Below are positions 34,792-43,860 of a stretch of 64,000 bases of DNA, one piece after another. Source of the stretch: Salinicola acroporae (GTDB lineage Bacteria > Pseudomonadota > Gammaproteobacteria > Pseudomonadales > Halomonadaceae); the NCBI RefSeq assembly GCF_003206615.1, contig NZ_PZJW01000012.1:62001-126000 (forward strand), given 5' to 3'. The first letter of the stretch is position 1; the number at the start of each line of letters is the position of its first letter. Made by a program: the position numbers and the translations under genes. The notes below the pieces were generated by a model. The model made no database searches. It was not told where the DNA came from and worked only from the letters and a program-made list of their open reading frames with translations.

Positions 34792-35931
34792 TCAGACGCG
34801 GTCCGTCTCCAGCGCTCGCTCGACCCCTTGGGCGAGGCGCTGCGAGTTTCGTGACGTCGCGGCATCGGCGTGTCCTTCGGCCACCACTTGATCGCGCCCG
34901 GCGGACTTGGCGGCGTAGAGCCGCCGATCGGCCAGTTCGATCAGCTCGCGCAGATGCAGGGCCTCGTCGGAAGTGGCGATTCCCATCGATAGCGTAACCG
35001 GCAGCTCGATGCTGTCGAGCCGGCAGGGATAGTGTGCCAGTCGATTACGCATACGCGTGGCGGCTTCGATGCCCTGGCTCTTGCCAGCACCGGGCAGCAA
35101 TATCAGAAACTCCTCCCCGCCGACCCGCCCGACGCTGTCGTCACTGCGCAGCGTCTCCCGCAACAGGGTGGCCAAGTGGCGCAGAACGGCATCGCCGGCA
35201 GAGTGCCCGTGGTTATCGTTGATCTCCTTGAAGCGGTCGGCATCCACCAGCACCAAGGCAAACTCGCGATTGGTCTTCCAGTAGAGGGAGGCCCGATCGA
35301 AGATCGCACGTCGATTGAGCACCCGCGTCAGCGAGTCATGCATGGCGTCACGTCGATAGCGATGCTCATGGTGGTCGGTGATCGCCAGCACGCGCAGAAT
35401 CACGATGCATAGCATGATGAAGACCAGCCCCAGACCCAGTTCGGCAAGAAACATATCGACACCGGAAGCCTGCCGGGGCGCACCAGGCAATGGGGGCAAA
35501 TGGAGGACACCGAGAGAAAACATGACGAGACAACCGGTCGCGATGATCTTGGTGCGACGCCGAAGGTCGGCAAGCATCATTTCGACTTCGGCAAACAGGA
35601 GAAAGTAGATCAGACTGGTCTGATTGGCGGTGACGACGGCACCGACAATGACGAAAACCAGAAACGCGCCCAGCTTGACCGCCAGCGCGGTCGCCACGAA
35701 CAGGCGACGATGCAGTACCAGGGTCACCACGTAACCGACAAGACAGGCCAGATTGAGCCAACCGAGGATCGGACGGCCGACGAGAAACAGCACAGGCGCG
35801 ATCATCAACTGCACACAGAGTGCCAGCAGATAGATCTCGGCCATGATCTCGAAACTTCGCCGACGCTCCGCCGGGAGGGAGTCGGGCGCTTCGGTGCATT
35901 TCCGCCAAAGGGAGAAGAACTGGCTCCGCAT
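34792..35931 (-). CDS. Membrane-bound GGDEF diguanylate cyclase
   Basis: A 379-residue protein with about six membrane helices (residues 30-185) and a C-terminal GGDEF domain. The active-site motif is GGEEF (271-275), preceded by the inhibitory I-site RSDD (262-265), so it should make cyclic di-GMP with product inhibition. The membrane part has no sensor family I recognise. It is convergent with the second lpxT gene. Confidence 0.9.
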   Translation of the reverse strand: MRSQFFSLWRKCTEAPDSLPAERRRSFEIMAEIYLLALCVQLMIAPVLFLVGRPILGWLNLACLVGYVVTLVLHRRLFVATALAVKLGAFLVFVIVGAVVTANQTSLIYFLLFAEVEMMLADLRRRTKIIATGCLVMFSLGVLHLPPLPGAPRQASGVDMFLAELGLGLVFIMLCIVILRVLAITDHHEHRYRRDAMHDSLTRVLNRRAIFDRASLYWKTNREFALVLVDADRFKEINDNHGHSAGDAVLRHLATLLRETLRSDDSVGRVGGEEFLILLPGAGKSQGIEAATRMRNRLAHYPCRLDSIELPVTLSMGIATSDEALHLRELIELADRRLYAAKSAGRDQVVAEGHADAATSRNSQRLAQGVERALETDRV

Positions 35932-36217
35932 TTACGACTCGTTGTTGTGTTTGGGTAGGACCTTTCTACGAACACTTTGCTCGAACAAGCGCCAGAAGAG
36001 ACCCCGGCCCGGCGGGCCGATGCTCCCCTCTCATCGAAGAATCGGCACAAGTATTACCGTTTTCGGCGACAGAGGACATTGTCAGAATCGCCATCGGCAA
36101 TGTAATCCAGCGCTTACAAAAAGATACCAATATCCCCGCGCCACGAATCCAGCGCAAGTTCTGTTAGCCTATGCGCGACAATAAGGCACTGGAACCTTGG
36201 ACAATACGGAACCCCCT

Positions 36218-36619
36218 ATGCGCTTCCTGCAAAACGATGATCTAGGCAAGCTGCTGCTGCGCCTGTGCGTTGGCGTCCTGATACTGCTGCATGGCATCAG
36301 CAAGCTGATGGATCCGACCAGTCTCAACGGGATTGCCCATCAGCTATCGGGCATGGGCCTGCCCTCCTTCGTCGCCTACGGCGTTCTGGTCGGCGAGATC
36401 GTCGCCCCGCTGATGGCGATCGTCGGCTGGCAAGCGCGGATTGGCGGGTTGCTGATGGCGGTCAACATGATCGTGGCACTGATACTGGTCCACATGTCCC
36501 AATTGTGGACACTCAATAGCCAGGGAGGATGGACGCTGGAGCTGCAGGGCATGTTCCTGTTCGGCGCCCTGGCGATCATGTTCCTGGGAAGCGGGCGTAT
36601 GGCGGCCCGCCCGGACTAA
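36218..36619 (+). CDS. DoxX family membrane protein
   Basis: A 133-residue four-helix membrane protein: LLLRLCVGVLILLHGISKL, GLPSFVAYGVLVGEIVAPLMAIVGW, RIGGLLMAVNMIVALILVH and GMFLFGALAIMFLGSGRM. This is the DoxX/YphA-type pattern. Function of such proteins is poorly defined (quinone or thiosulfate related in archaea, redox stress in others). ATG 36218 is taken; a TTG 21 bases earlier is in frame. An intergenic repeat follows. Confidence 0.83.
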   Translation: MRFLQNDDLGKLLLRLCVGVLILLHGISKLMDPTSLNGIAHQLSGMGLPSFVAYGVLVGEIVAPLMAIVGWQARIGGLLMAVNMIVALILVHMSQLWTLNSQGGWTLELQGMFLFGALAIMFLGSGRMAARPD

Positions 36620-36631
36620 GCTCTATCTGAA

Positions 36632-36806
36632 AAATCGACGAGCGATAGCCGGACAAGGCAAGAATCGGCGAAAGACGGACCGGACTGGCGCTCCAGTTGA
36701 CGGGGGTAAATGAGCATCTTGACGGGGGCGCCGAGCTCGGCTGGCGTTCCAGCCGATTTTTAACGCCGTATGGTTGAGCGCAGGCATTTTTCGGACAACG
36801 CGTAGC
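36632..36806 (+). repeat. Intergenic repeat, copy 2
   Basis: Blocks CGACGAGCGA (36636-36645), GACAAGGCAAGAATCGG, GTAAATGAGCATCTTGACGG (36706-36725), GATTTTTAACGCCGTAT and GAGCGCAGGCAT (36776-36787) occur in the same order as in the copy at 13714-13851. This copy is longer, with extra GC-rich segments (GGCTGGCGTTCCAGCC is a palindrome). It lies directly after the doxX stop in the gene's own direction and just before the end of the convergent UDG-like gene. Confidence 0.68.
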
Positions 36807-36814
36807 CAAGCCGG

Positions 36815-37501
36815 TCAGGTCCCGAGCGCCGACAGCCGCCGGTCCAGCAGATCGGGAAAGCGCTTGAACCAGCGCTGGTTGAGCGGCGAGGGGTGCGGAA
36901 GCGGTGCAAGGGTGAAGCGGCGGATCTCGCCGGTCGGTAGCGTCAGCGCCGTGACACAGGTCGCGGTAAAACGATCTTCGCGGGCCCAGAACGCCTCCAA
37001 CCCGTCTCGCACCTCGCGCGACTGGCCGATACCGAACCACAGGAAGGCTTCCCGTCCGAGTGTGATCACCTGATCGCCGGACCACTGCTGCGCCAGCAGT
37101 GCCGCGATCAGCGGCTGGAAGCGCCGCTTCACCGCCATCGGCCAGGCCTTGTTGCCTAGCGGCTTGTAGGGGACCGTGTTGATCCAGAACAGATCCTCTC
37201 CCACCTCCAGCGAGGATTCGAAATCCGGCAATGCTCGTCCGTGGCGGTGCCGATAGAGCGCGTCGCGAACCTTCTGCCCGCCGGCGCCGACGAACGGCTG
37301 CCCCATCTCGACCTCTTTCCCGCCGGGATCGCGGCCGAAGATGGCCAGTCTTGCCTCTCTGGGCCCCAAGCCGACGATCGGCGCCAGAGGGTCGCGGTCG
37401 TAGTGGTGATAGACCTCTCGATCCAGCCGCTCGAGCCCGGCTGCCTCGCGGCGCATCGCGGCCTCGATATCGGCAGGCAGCGGTCGTGTCGTCTGGGTCA
37501 T
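36815..37501 (-). CDS. Uracil-DNA glycosylase superfamily protein
   Basis: A 228-residue protein with UDG-fold motifs: LAIFGRDPGGKEVEMGQPFVGAGGQ near residue 52 (like the GxxPGxxEDxxGxPFVG motif of family 4), a central NTVPYKP strand, ITLGREAFLWF, and LPHPSPLNQRWF near the end. The iron-sulfur cysteines of family 4 are absent. It may be a DNA repair glycosylase or a related non-repair member; activity is uncertain. Confidence 0.75.
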   Translation of the reverse strand: MTQTTRPLPADIEAAMRREAAGLERLDREVYHHYDRDPLAPIVGLGPREARLAIFGRDPGGKEVEMGQPFVGAGGQKVRDALYRHRHGRALPDFESSLEVGEDLFWINTVPYKPLGNKAWPMAVKRRFQPLIAALLAQQWSGDQVITLGREAFLWFGIGQSREVRDGLEAFWAREDRFTATCVTALTLPTGEIRRFTLAPLPHPSPLNQRWFKRFPDLLDRRLSALGT

Positions 37502-37565
37502 GATGACGGCTCCCGGGGCCAGTCGAGATAACGCCGATCGGCGACTGCCGCGAGGCGCCGCGCTA

Positions 37566-38039
37566 TCAGCCCCATGGCGCGTTGAGTATCAATACTCCCG
37601 CGTTGAGATAGGCGGCGAAGCTCACCCATATCAGGTAGGGCACCAGCAAGCCGGCCGCGAAGCGTGAATGGCGAGAGAATGTCACGATCGTCCATACGAT
37701 CAGCCCCCACAGCAGCAGCAGGTCGAGCAGACCGATCAACATCCAGTGGGCGGCGAAAAACAGCCACGACCACACGCCGTTGGCGACCAACTGCAGCACG
37801 AACGGCGCCAAGGCTGACCAACGCGCCCCCTGGGGCACCGCCAGCGTCGCTTTCGTCGCCGCGACCGCCATCATCAGGTAGAGCAGCGTCCAGGCCGTTG
37901 GAAACAGCCAGTCCGGTGGCGTCAGGGGTGGCTTGGCCAGCGCCGCGTACCACGCGCCGGGCGGCGCGAGGATGCCGCTGCTGGCAGCGATCGCCACCAG
38001 CAGCAGCCAGCCGAGAAAGATACGCGTCGAGCGATGCAC
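37566..38039 (-). CDS. tspO: TspO/MBR family protein
   Basis: A 157-residue five-helix membrane protein of the TspO/benzodiazepine receptor family: SSGILAPPGAWYAALAKPPLTPPDWLFPTAWTLLYLMM, VANGVWSWLFFAAHWM and VPYLIWVSFAAYLNAGVLILN are diagnostic. It binds porphyrins and may control tetrapyrrole or stress responses. I start at GTG 38039, four bases after the gloA stop, with GGTGA in the overlap acting as a weak ribosome site; an open extension to 38132 runs through gloA out of frame. Confidence 0.88.
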   Translation of the reverse strand: MHRSTRIFLGWLLLVAIAASSGILAPPGAWYAALAKPPLTPPDWLFPTAWTLLYLMMAVAATKATLAVPQGARWSALAPFVLQLVANGVWSWLFFAAHWMLIGLLDLLLLWGLIVWTIVTFSRHSRFAAGLLVPYLIWVSFAAYLNAGVLILNAPWG

Positions 38040-38043
38040 GGGA

Positions 38044-38484
38044 TCACCAGCTACCGGTGTTTTCCATCGAGGCCCACGGCTCCTTCGGTGCCTGCGCCTC
38101 GCCCTTCTGGAGTAGTTCGATCGAAATGCCATCGGGAGAGCGCACGAAAGCCATGTGCCCGTCCCGCGGCGGCCGGTTGATGGTCACGCCAGCCGCCTGC
38201 AGCTTTTCGCAGAGGGCATAGATATCGTCGACCCGATAGGCCAGGTGGCCGAAATTGCGACCGCCGGTGTAGGTTTCCGGATCCCAGTTGTAGGTCAGCT
38301 CGACCATCGGCGACTGTTCGGCCTTGGCGCGTGGCGTGTCATTGGGCGTGGCCAGGAAAACCAGCGTGAAACGCCCCTTCTCGCTCTCCTTGCGTGACAC
38401 TTCCTGCAGGCCCAGCAAGTCGCAGTAGAAGTGCAGCGACGCGTCGAGATCGGCGACGCGAACCATCGTGTGCAGGTATTCCAT
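38044..38484 (-). CDS. gloA: Lactoylglutathione lyase (glyoxalase I)
   Basis: A 146-residue glyoxalase I that converts the methylglyoxal-glutathione adduct to lactoylglutathione. The family opening [22 protein letters not shown], then [26 protein letters not shown] and [11 protein letters not shown] hold the metal ligands His5, a Glu in the ELTYNW strand, His in FGHLAY and Glu in ISIELLQ. Short form of the nickel type. Followed immediately by tspO. Confidence 0.94.
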   Translation of the reverse strand: MEYLHTMVRVADLDASLHFYCDLLGLQEVSRKESEKGRFTLVFLATPNDTPRAKAEQSPMVELTYNWDPETYTGGRNFGHLAYRVDDIYALCEKLQAAGVTINRPPRDGHMAFVRSPDGISIELLQKGEAQAPKEPWASMENTGSW

Positions 38485-38657
38485 GGATTTGTTCCTGATT
38501 CGTCAGTGAGTTGGACCATCCCATGGTAGACCACCACCGTCGATCGGTGAATGACACGCCGTTGGTTACGTTCGAGTCGACGCGGTGGCCAACCTCGCAC
38601 ACACTGCGACTTTCGGCAGATGCCTTCACCCTCGACCGCCCACGATAGGGAGATCGT

Positions 38658-39683
38658 ATGGACTCCGTTACCCAAGCCTGCCTGGGCGCCGCCATCGGCG
38701 GCGTGGTCATGCCTCGACTCGGCCGGCGCGCGCTGTTGATCGGGGCCGCTCTCGGTACCCTGCCGGATCTCGACGTGCTGATCGACTATGGAGACGCCGT
38801 TGCCGACTACACCCGTCATCGCGGCTTCAGTCACTCGCTGATCGTGCTGACCGGTGTCGCGACGCTTCTCGCGGGGCTCGCCGCACGATGGTCGCGCACG
38901 CGCGAGATCGCCTCCTTCCAGCACTGGTGGTGGCTATTCACCCTCTGCCTGACGACGCATCCGTTACTCGATGCCTTCACGACCTATGGCACTCAACTGC
39001 TGTGGCCGATTCCGTTGCGACCGATCAGTTGGCACACGCTGTTCATCATCGACCCGCTCTATACGCTTCCCTTGCTGACCGGGGTGATTGCGTTCGCGAT
39101 ACGTCCCGGCACTCACCGACTGTTGGCCGCAATGCTGGGGCTGTCCTGCCTCTACATCGGTTTCAGCCTGGCCGCCCAGGCGTTCGTCGAGCAACGACTC
39201 GCGCCCGTCCTGGCCCAGCGGGGCATGAGCAGCGACCCCATCCTGGTCCAACCCGCCCCCCTGACCACCCTGCTCTGGCGCGTCACCGTCATTCATGACG
39301 GCGCGGCCTACGAAGGCTGGGTCAGCCTGCTGGACGGCGACACCCCGCCGACGCTGGCACCCTGGCCACTGGGCGATGAATGGCAGGGAACTGCGCAGCG
39401 GACGCAGGATGGCCAGCGCCTCTCCTGGTTCAGCGGCCCGTTCCTGCGTTACCAGACCCGCCGCGAGGCGGGCAGAGAAAGGCTCCTGGCCACCGACCTT
39501 CGCCTGGGCGTGCCGGGAGCCCACCCGTTCACCTTCTCGATTGCCGAGCGCGAGGATGACGGCCGGTGGCGGCCGGTGACCAGCGAGCGCGCGGGTTCGG
39601 CCCGACCGGACCGGGCCGTCATGCAGCGTCTGCTGGCGCGAATCACCTCGTCCCGGGTCGAGCCGATCACCGCCCCCGACTGA
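38658..39683 (+). CDS. Membrane-bound metal-dependent hydrolase (YdjM/DUF457 type)
   Basis: A 341-residue protein. The N-terminal half has YdjM-like motifs: MDSVTQACLGAAIGG, LGTLPDLDVLIDYG, RHRGFSHSLIVL and THPLLDAFTTYGTQLLWP, i.e. conserved Asp and His metal residues on a set of membrane helices. The last 150 residues are soluble and presumably periplasmic. The biochemical reaction is unknown for the family. Divergent from gloA. Confidence 0.83.
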   Translation: MDSVTQACLGAAIGGVVMPRLGRRALLIGAALGTLPDLDVLIDYGDAVADYTRHRGFSHSLIVLTGVATLLAGLAARWSRTREIASFQHWWWLFTLCLTTHPLLDAFTTYGTQLLWPIPLRPISWHTLFIIDPLYTLPLLTGVIAFAIRPGTHRLLAAMLGLSCLYIGFSLAAQAFVEQRLAPVLAQRGMSSDPILVQPAPLTTLLWRVTVIHDGAAYEGWVSLLDGDTPPTLAPWPLGDEWQGTAQRTQDGQRLSWFSGPFLRYQTRREAGRERLLATDLRLGVPGAHPFTFSIAEREDDGRWRPVTSERAGSARPDRAVMQRLLARITSSRVEPITAPD

Positions 39684-39689
39684 AACGAG

Positions 39690-39721
39690 AGCCGCCCGCT
39701 ACATCGGTAGCGGGCGGCTCG
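39690..39721. terminator. Bidirectional hairpin between convergent genes
   Basis: A perfect 14-bp stem (GAGCCGCCCGCTAC) with an ATCG loop lies between the convergent hydrolase and azoR stops. T-runs are weak on both sides. Confidence 0.65.
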
Positions 39722-39748
39722 GGTCGACGCTGGAGCGCGGTTCGACGA

Positions 39749-40357
39749 TCAGAAATGCGAAGCGACGTAGTGGCCGATCGCCTGCTTGGCTTCGGTCAGG
39801 GACTGATGCTTGCGATCGTCGCCCATGTTCAGGCCTTCGGCATAGATGGCGTCGACCTCCTTGATGCCGATCAGGCCCAGCATGTGCCTGAGATGTGGCG
39901 TTTGCGAGTCCATCTCGGTGCCGGCGTACATGCCACCGCGGGCGGCCAGAATCAGCGCCGACTTGCCCTCCAGCAGCCCTACCGGGCCATTGGCGGTGTA
40001 CTGGAAGGTCTTGCCGGCGCGCAGGATACGGTCGAACCATGACTTGAGCTGACTCGGAATGCCCAGGTTGTAGAGCGGCACCGCCAGCACCAGCACATCA
40101 CAGGCATCGATCTCGGCCAGCAGTTCGTCAGACACCTGGGCCAGTTGCCGCTGCTCGTCACTGCGCTCGGAGGGGTCGGTCATCCAGCTCGTCATTTCGG
40201 CGCCGGTCAGGTGTGGCAGCGGCTGCTCGACCACGTTGCGCTCGGTCAACTCGACGTCCCGCCCCTGCAAGGCGTCCTTGAACGATGCTGCCAGCACTCG
40301 GGACTGGCCACCCTCGCCGAAGAGGGAACTGGTGATGAGAAGAACACGTCGTGTCAT
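39749..40357 (-). CDS. azoR: FMN-dependent NADH-azoreductase
   Basis: A 202-residue flavodoxin-fold quinone/azo reductase. It starts MTRRVLLITSSLFGEGGQSRVLA at ATG 40357 (an upstream frame to 40414 is non-conserved) and contains VLVLAVPLYNLGIPSQLKSWFDRILRAGKTFQYTANGPVGL, the FMN-binding signature of AzoR, and ILAARGG. By family it reduces quinones in two-electron steps, protecting from thiol and quinone stress. Confidence 0.93.
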   Translation of the reverse strand: MTRRVLLITSSLFGEGGQSRVLAASFKDALQGRDVELTERNVVEQPLPHLTGAEMTSWMTDPSERSDEQRQLAQVSDELLAEIDACDVLVLAVPLYNLGIPSQLKSWFDRILRAGKTFQYTANGPVGLLEGKSALILAARGGMYAGTEMDSQTPHLRHMLGLIGIKEVDAIYAEGLNMGDDRKHQSLTEAKQAIGHYVASHF

Positions 40358-40517
40358 GAAGCCGTCTCCACTATTGAAGTCACACCCAATCAAGATGCCG
40401 TCGATGAGCGGCAAGCGTTGCAGGGATTATTCGTTGCACTTCATGAAATAAAAACCGCTAAAAATAGCATCAATCGTTCGACAATTTCGTTCGTTCTCCC
40501 CTCATGGGCCGGGTCGC

Positions 40518-41306
40518 TCAGCGGCTGGCCTCCACGCCCTGCCCACAGCCCTGGAACTCGCGCGCTCCATAGCGCAGCGTCACCTTGACCGGCCACGGCT
40601 GACCATTCATGTCATCGAAACAGGCGCCGGCGCGGAGATCGAGTTCCATGGGGTATCGGCCGCTGTCGCTGACCAGCACCATGCGCGCGTCACCTCCGTT
40701 CTTCACCGAGGCGACCCGGTAGTCGAACGTATCGGTAGCCTGGCCATAATCGGACACCAGCGTCAGCGAATGGCTATTGCGATCTAGCGAGACGTTCCAG
40801 CCGGGCTCGTTACCGCTGGCGTAGAAGATGGTGTCCGGATGCGCCTTGCGCGTCGTCGTCGGGCGCTCGCTGGCCAGCGTGCAGACCAACCGGCCGTTGT
40901 CGCTCTCGACACGGGCATCGCGCCCCTGGCGCCAGAACGAAACCCCGCCGAGTTGGTAGCGGGAGCCGGCGCCCACCACGGCGCTCGGCAGTTCGGTCTC
41001 CCCCAGCGCGGTCCACAATCGCAGGCGCCGATCATCGGGCGTGGTGGTGACCAGATCCTGGGATGGCGTGCAGCGCCAGGCAGTGAACGTCTCGCCACCG
41101 TCGGCGAAGAAGGCACTCGGCATCAGCGGTGACTTGAGCGCAGCCAGGCCTGACGACGGCGCGGCGGACGTCACCCCTTGCTGGGTTCCACCGGCACAGG
41201 CCGTGAGCAGAAGCGACGCGGCCGACAGGGCCAGCCAGCGAACCGAGAGTCGATAACGAGGGATGAAGGCGCGGCGGTCTTTGCCAGCCTGGAGCGCATT
41301 GGGCAT
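40518..41306 (-). CDS. Lipoprotein with MliC-type lysozyme inhibitor domain and COG3650-like domain
   Basis: A 262-residue predicted lipoprotein (lipobox LLLTACAG; modified Cys about residue 37). The first domain matches the MliC/PliC lysozyme-inhibitor fold: FTAWRCTPSQDL, RLRLWTALGETELPSAVVGAGSRYQLGGVSFWRQG, NGRLVCTL with its paired cysteines. The second contains FYASGNEPGWNVSLD and DMNGQPWPVKVTLRYGAREFQGCG, like COG3650 proteins. I start at ATG 41306 (GGGAA upstream); a GTG at 41336 is also open. The N-terminal basic region before the lipobox is unusually long. Confidence 0.75.
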   Translation of the reverse strand: MPNALQAGKDRRAFIPRYRLSVRWLALSAASLLLTACAGGTQQGVTSAAPSSGLAALKSPLMPSAFFADGGETFTAWRCTPSQDLVTTTPDDRRLRLWTALGETELPSAVVGAGSRYQLGGVSFWRQGRDARVESDNGRLVCTLASERPTTTRKAHPDTIFYASGNEPGWNVSLDRNSHSLTLVSDYGQATDTFDYRVASVKNGGDARMVLVSDSGRYPMELDLRAGACFDDMNGQPWPVKVTLRYGAREFQGCGQGVEASR

Positions 41307-41349
41307 TTGCAAGGTTCCCGAGAGATGTCTGAACACGGATAGCCATCAT

Positions 41350-41380
41350 AAAAAAGCGCCGCGGGATCGTCCCGCGGCGC
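41350..41380 (-). terminator. Rho-independent terminator of metE
   Basis: An 11-bp perfect stem (GCGCCGCGGGA) with TCG loop at 41356-41380; on the minus strand six T follow (A6 at 41350-41355). It lies 67 bases after the metE stop. Confidence 0.85.
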
Positions 41381-41446
41381 AACGCTCAGCCTAACATGCC
41401 AGGCACGCTGGCGGGCCAGACCATGAACCCGTTCATCGCTCGATGC

Positions 41447-43735
41447 TCATGCGTAACGCTTGCGCAGCTCGTGGGCCGCTTCGACCATGTTGGCCAGTGC
41501 GGGCTCCACTTCTGCCCAGCCACGCGTCTTGAGGCCGCAGTCCGGATTGACCCAGAGTCGCTCGGGCGCGATCTTCTCCGCGGCCTTGGCCATCAGGTCG
41601 ACCATCCAGGCGCGCTCGGGAATGTTCGGCGAATGAATGTCGTAGACGCCGGGCCCGATCTCGTTGGGGTAGTCGAAGTCCTGGAACGCATCCAGCAACT
41701 CCATGTCGGAGCGCGAGGTCTCTATGGTGATGACGTCGGCATCCATGGCCGCGATGGCGCCGATGATGTCGTTGAACTCGGCGTAGCACATGTGGGTGTG
41801 GATCTGGGTCTGGTCGGCGGCGACGGCAGCGCTCAACTGGAAGCACTCAACCGCCCAGTCGAGATACGCCTGCCACTCGGCCTGGCGCAGCGGCAGCCCC
41901 TCCCGCAGCGCCGGCTCGTCGATCTGAATGATGGCGATACCCGCGTGCTCGAGGTCGGCGACTTCATCGCGCAGTGCCAGCGCAATCTGTCGACAGGTCT
42001 CGGCGCGCGGCTGGTCGTCGCGTACGAACGACCACTGCAGAATGGTGACCGGGCCGGTCAGCATTCCCTTCATCGGCTTGTCGGTGAGCGACTGGGCATA
42101 CTGGCTCCAGCGCACCGTCATCGCCTCTGGCCGCGCCACGTCGCCAAAGATCACCGGCGGCTTGACGCAGCGTGAACCGTAGCTCTGCACCCAGCCGTTC
42201 TGGGTGAAGGCGAAGCCATCGAGCTGCTCGCCGAAGTACTCGACCATATCGTTGCGCTCGGCTTCACCGTGCACCGGCACATCGAGCCCGAGCTGCGCCT
42301 GGCGCTCGACGACCATTGCGATCTCTTCCCGCATGCGGGCCTCGTAATCGGCCACGTCGAGGGTCCCCTTCTTGAAGTCGCGGCGTGCCGCGCGGATCTC
42401 CTGGGTCTGCGGGAAGGAGCCGATCGACGTGGTCGGGAACAGCGGCAGGGCGAGTCGCTTCCGCTGGGCGCTCGCTCTTGTCGCATAGGCGTTGCCACGG
42501 CGCGTGTCGGCGGCGACCACCCTGGCCAGACGCTCGGCGACCCGGGGCTTGTGGATGCGCCGCGATGCTCGGCGCGCCGCCACGGCCTGGTTGGCCTCCT
42601 CCACCCGCTGGCGGTCCGTCGCCGTTTCGTTGCCGTCGAGCACGTGGGCGAGCGTCACCACTTCACCCAGCTTCTGCCGCGCGAAGGCCAGCCAGCGCTT
42701 CAATTCGGAATCGAGTCCGGTCTCGTTGTCCAGGTCGACGGGGACGTGAAGCAGCGAGCAACTCGGCGCCAGCCACAGGCGGTCGCCCAGGCGAGCCTTG
42801 GCGTCCGCGAGCTCGCCGGCGAGTCGGGTGAGATCGGCACGCCAGATGTTGCGGCCATCGATGGCGCCTACCGAGAGCACCTTGTCGGATGGCAGCCTGT
42901 CGAGCACCGCGCCCAGTTGCCGCGGCGCCCGCACCACATCCACGTGCAGCCCCTCGACCGGCAGCGCGGTGGCCAACCCCAGATTGTCGCCGAGACCGCC
43001 GAAGTAGCTTGCCACCAGCAGCTTGACCGGTGTCGACTGGAGCGTGGCGTAGGCCGACTCGAAGGCGCGCTGCCAGTCGCCCGGCAAGTCCTGCACCAGC
43101 GCCGGCTCGTCGAGTTGCACCCATTCGACGCCCGTGCTTGCGAGGCGACTCAGGATGTCGTTGTAGGTCGCGACGAGCTCGCCGAGCAGCGAGAGGCGTT
43201 CGAGCCCGTCGCTCTTGGCCTTGGATAACCACAGCCAGGTCACCGGGCCGGTCAACACTACCTTGACGGGGTGACCTTCGGCCCGGGCTTCCGCGACCTC
43301 GTCGAACAGCCGCTCGCTTGCGATGCGGAATGTCTGTCCCTGATAGAGCTCCGGCACCAGGTAGTGGTAGTTGGTATCGAAGTACTTGGTCATCTCGCAG
43401 GCCGCTGCCGGCTCGCCGCTGGGCGCGCGGCCACGTGCCATCCGGAAGCCGGTATCGAGATCGACCTCGCCGCCGCTGTGACCGAAGCGCGGCGGAACGG
43501 CGCCGATCATCACCGAGACATTGAGCACCTGGTCGTAAAAGGCGAAGTCACCCACCGTCACCAGATCCAGGCCTGCGTCGACCTGATCCTGCCAGTGCGT
43601 TTTGCGAAGGCGCGCACCTTCCCGCTCGAGTCCATCGCGGTCGAGCTCGCCCCTCCAGTAGGCCTCGACGGCTTTCTTCAGCTCGCGATGGGCACCGATT
43701 CTCGGGTAGCCCAGAGTATGCACCAGCGTGGTCAT
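41447..43735 (-). CDS. metE: Cobalamin-independent methionine synthase MetE
   Basis: A 762-residue MetE transferring a methyl group from methyltetrahydropteroyl-triglutamate to homocysteine. The N-terminal [19 protein letters not shown] opening, [16 protein letters not shown] and the C-terminal zinc region ([28 protein letters not shown]) are complete. Divergent from its usual activator gene metR, 107-125 bases away. Confidence 0.97.
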   Translation of the reverse strand: MTTLVHTLGYPRIGAHRELKKAVEAYWRGELDRDGLEREGARLRKTHWQDQVDAGLDLVTVGDFAFYDQVLNVSVMIGAVPPRFGHSGGEVDLDTGFRMARGRAPSGEPAAACEMTKYFDTNYHYLVPELYQGQTFRIASERLFDEVAEARAEGHPVKVVLTGPVTWLWLSKAKSDGLERLSLLGELVATYNDILSRLASTGVEWVQLDEPALVQDLPGDWQRAFESAYATLQSTPVKLLVASYFGGLGDNLGLATALPVEGLHVDVVRAPRQLGAVLDRLPSDKVLSVGAIDGRNIWRADLTRLAGELADAKARLGDRLWLAPSCSLLHVPVDLDNETGLDSELKRWLAFARQKLGEVVTLAHVLDGNETATDRQRVEEANQAVAARRASRRIHKPRVAERLARVVAADTRRGNAYATRASAQRKRLALPLFPTTSIGSFPQTQEIRAARRDFKKGTLDVADYEARMREEIAMVVERQAQLGLDVPVHGEAERNDMVEYFGEQLDGFAFTQNGWVQSYGSRCVKPPVIFGDVARPEAMTVRWSQYAQSLTDKPMKGMLTGPVTILQWSFVRDDQPRAETCRQIALALRDEVADLEHAGIAIIQIDEPALREGLPLRQAEWQAYLDWAVECFQLSAAVAADQTQIHTHMCYAEFNDIIGAIAAMDADVITIETSRSDMELLDAFQDFDYPNEIGPGVYDIHSPNIPERAWMVDLMAKAAEKIAPERLWVNPDCGLKTRGWAEVEPALANMVEAAHELRKRYA

Positions 43736-43843
43736 GTGTGGGGTCTCTCAGCGTTAGCGGTTAGAATGGTGAAGATCATGGCTTGGCGGGCAGTGTCCCC
43801 GGCGACACATCCTGAATCAAACGCGTTTACCTAATCCTCAACG

Positions 43844-43856
43844 TGAGCAAAATTCA
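43844..43856. promoter_or_regulatory. MetR-box-like site between metE and metR
   Basis: TGAGCAAAATTCA matches the MetR consensus TGAANNNNNTTCA with one difference. It lies in the metE/metR gap, immediately before the chosen metR start. Confidence 0.5.
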
Positions 43857-43860
43857 TAGC

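Noticed and set aside
43736-43842. Possible cobalamin or SAM riboswitch upstream of metE
   Set aside because: The leader is too short and shows no conserved riboswitch elements; metR with a MetR box explains regulation.
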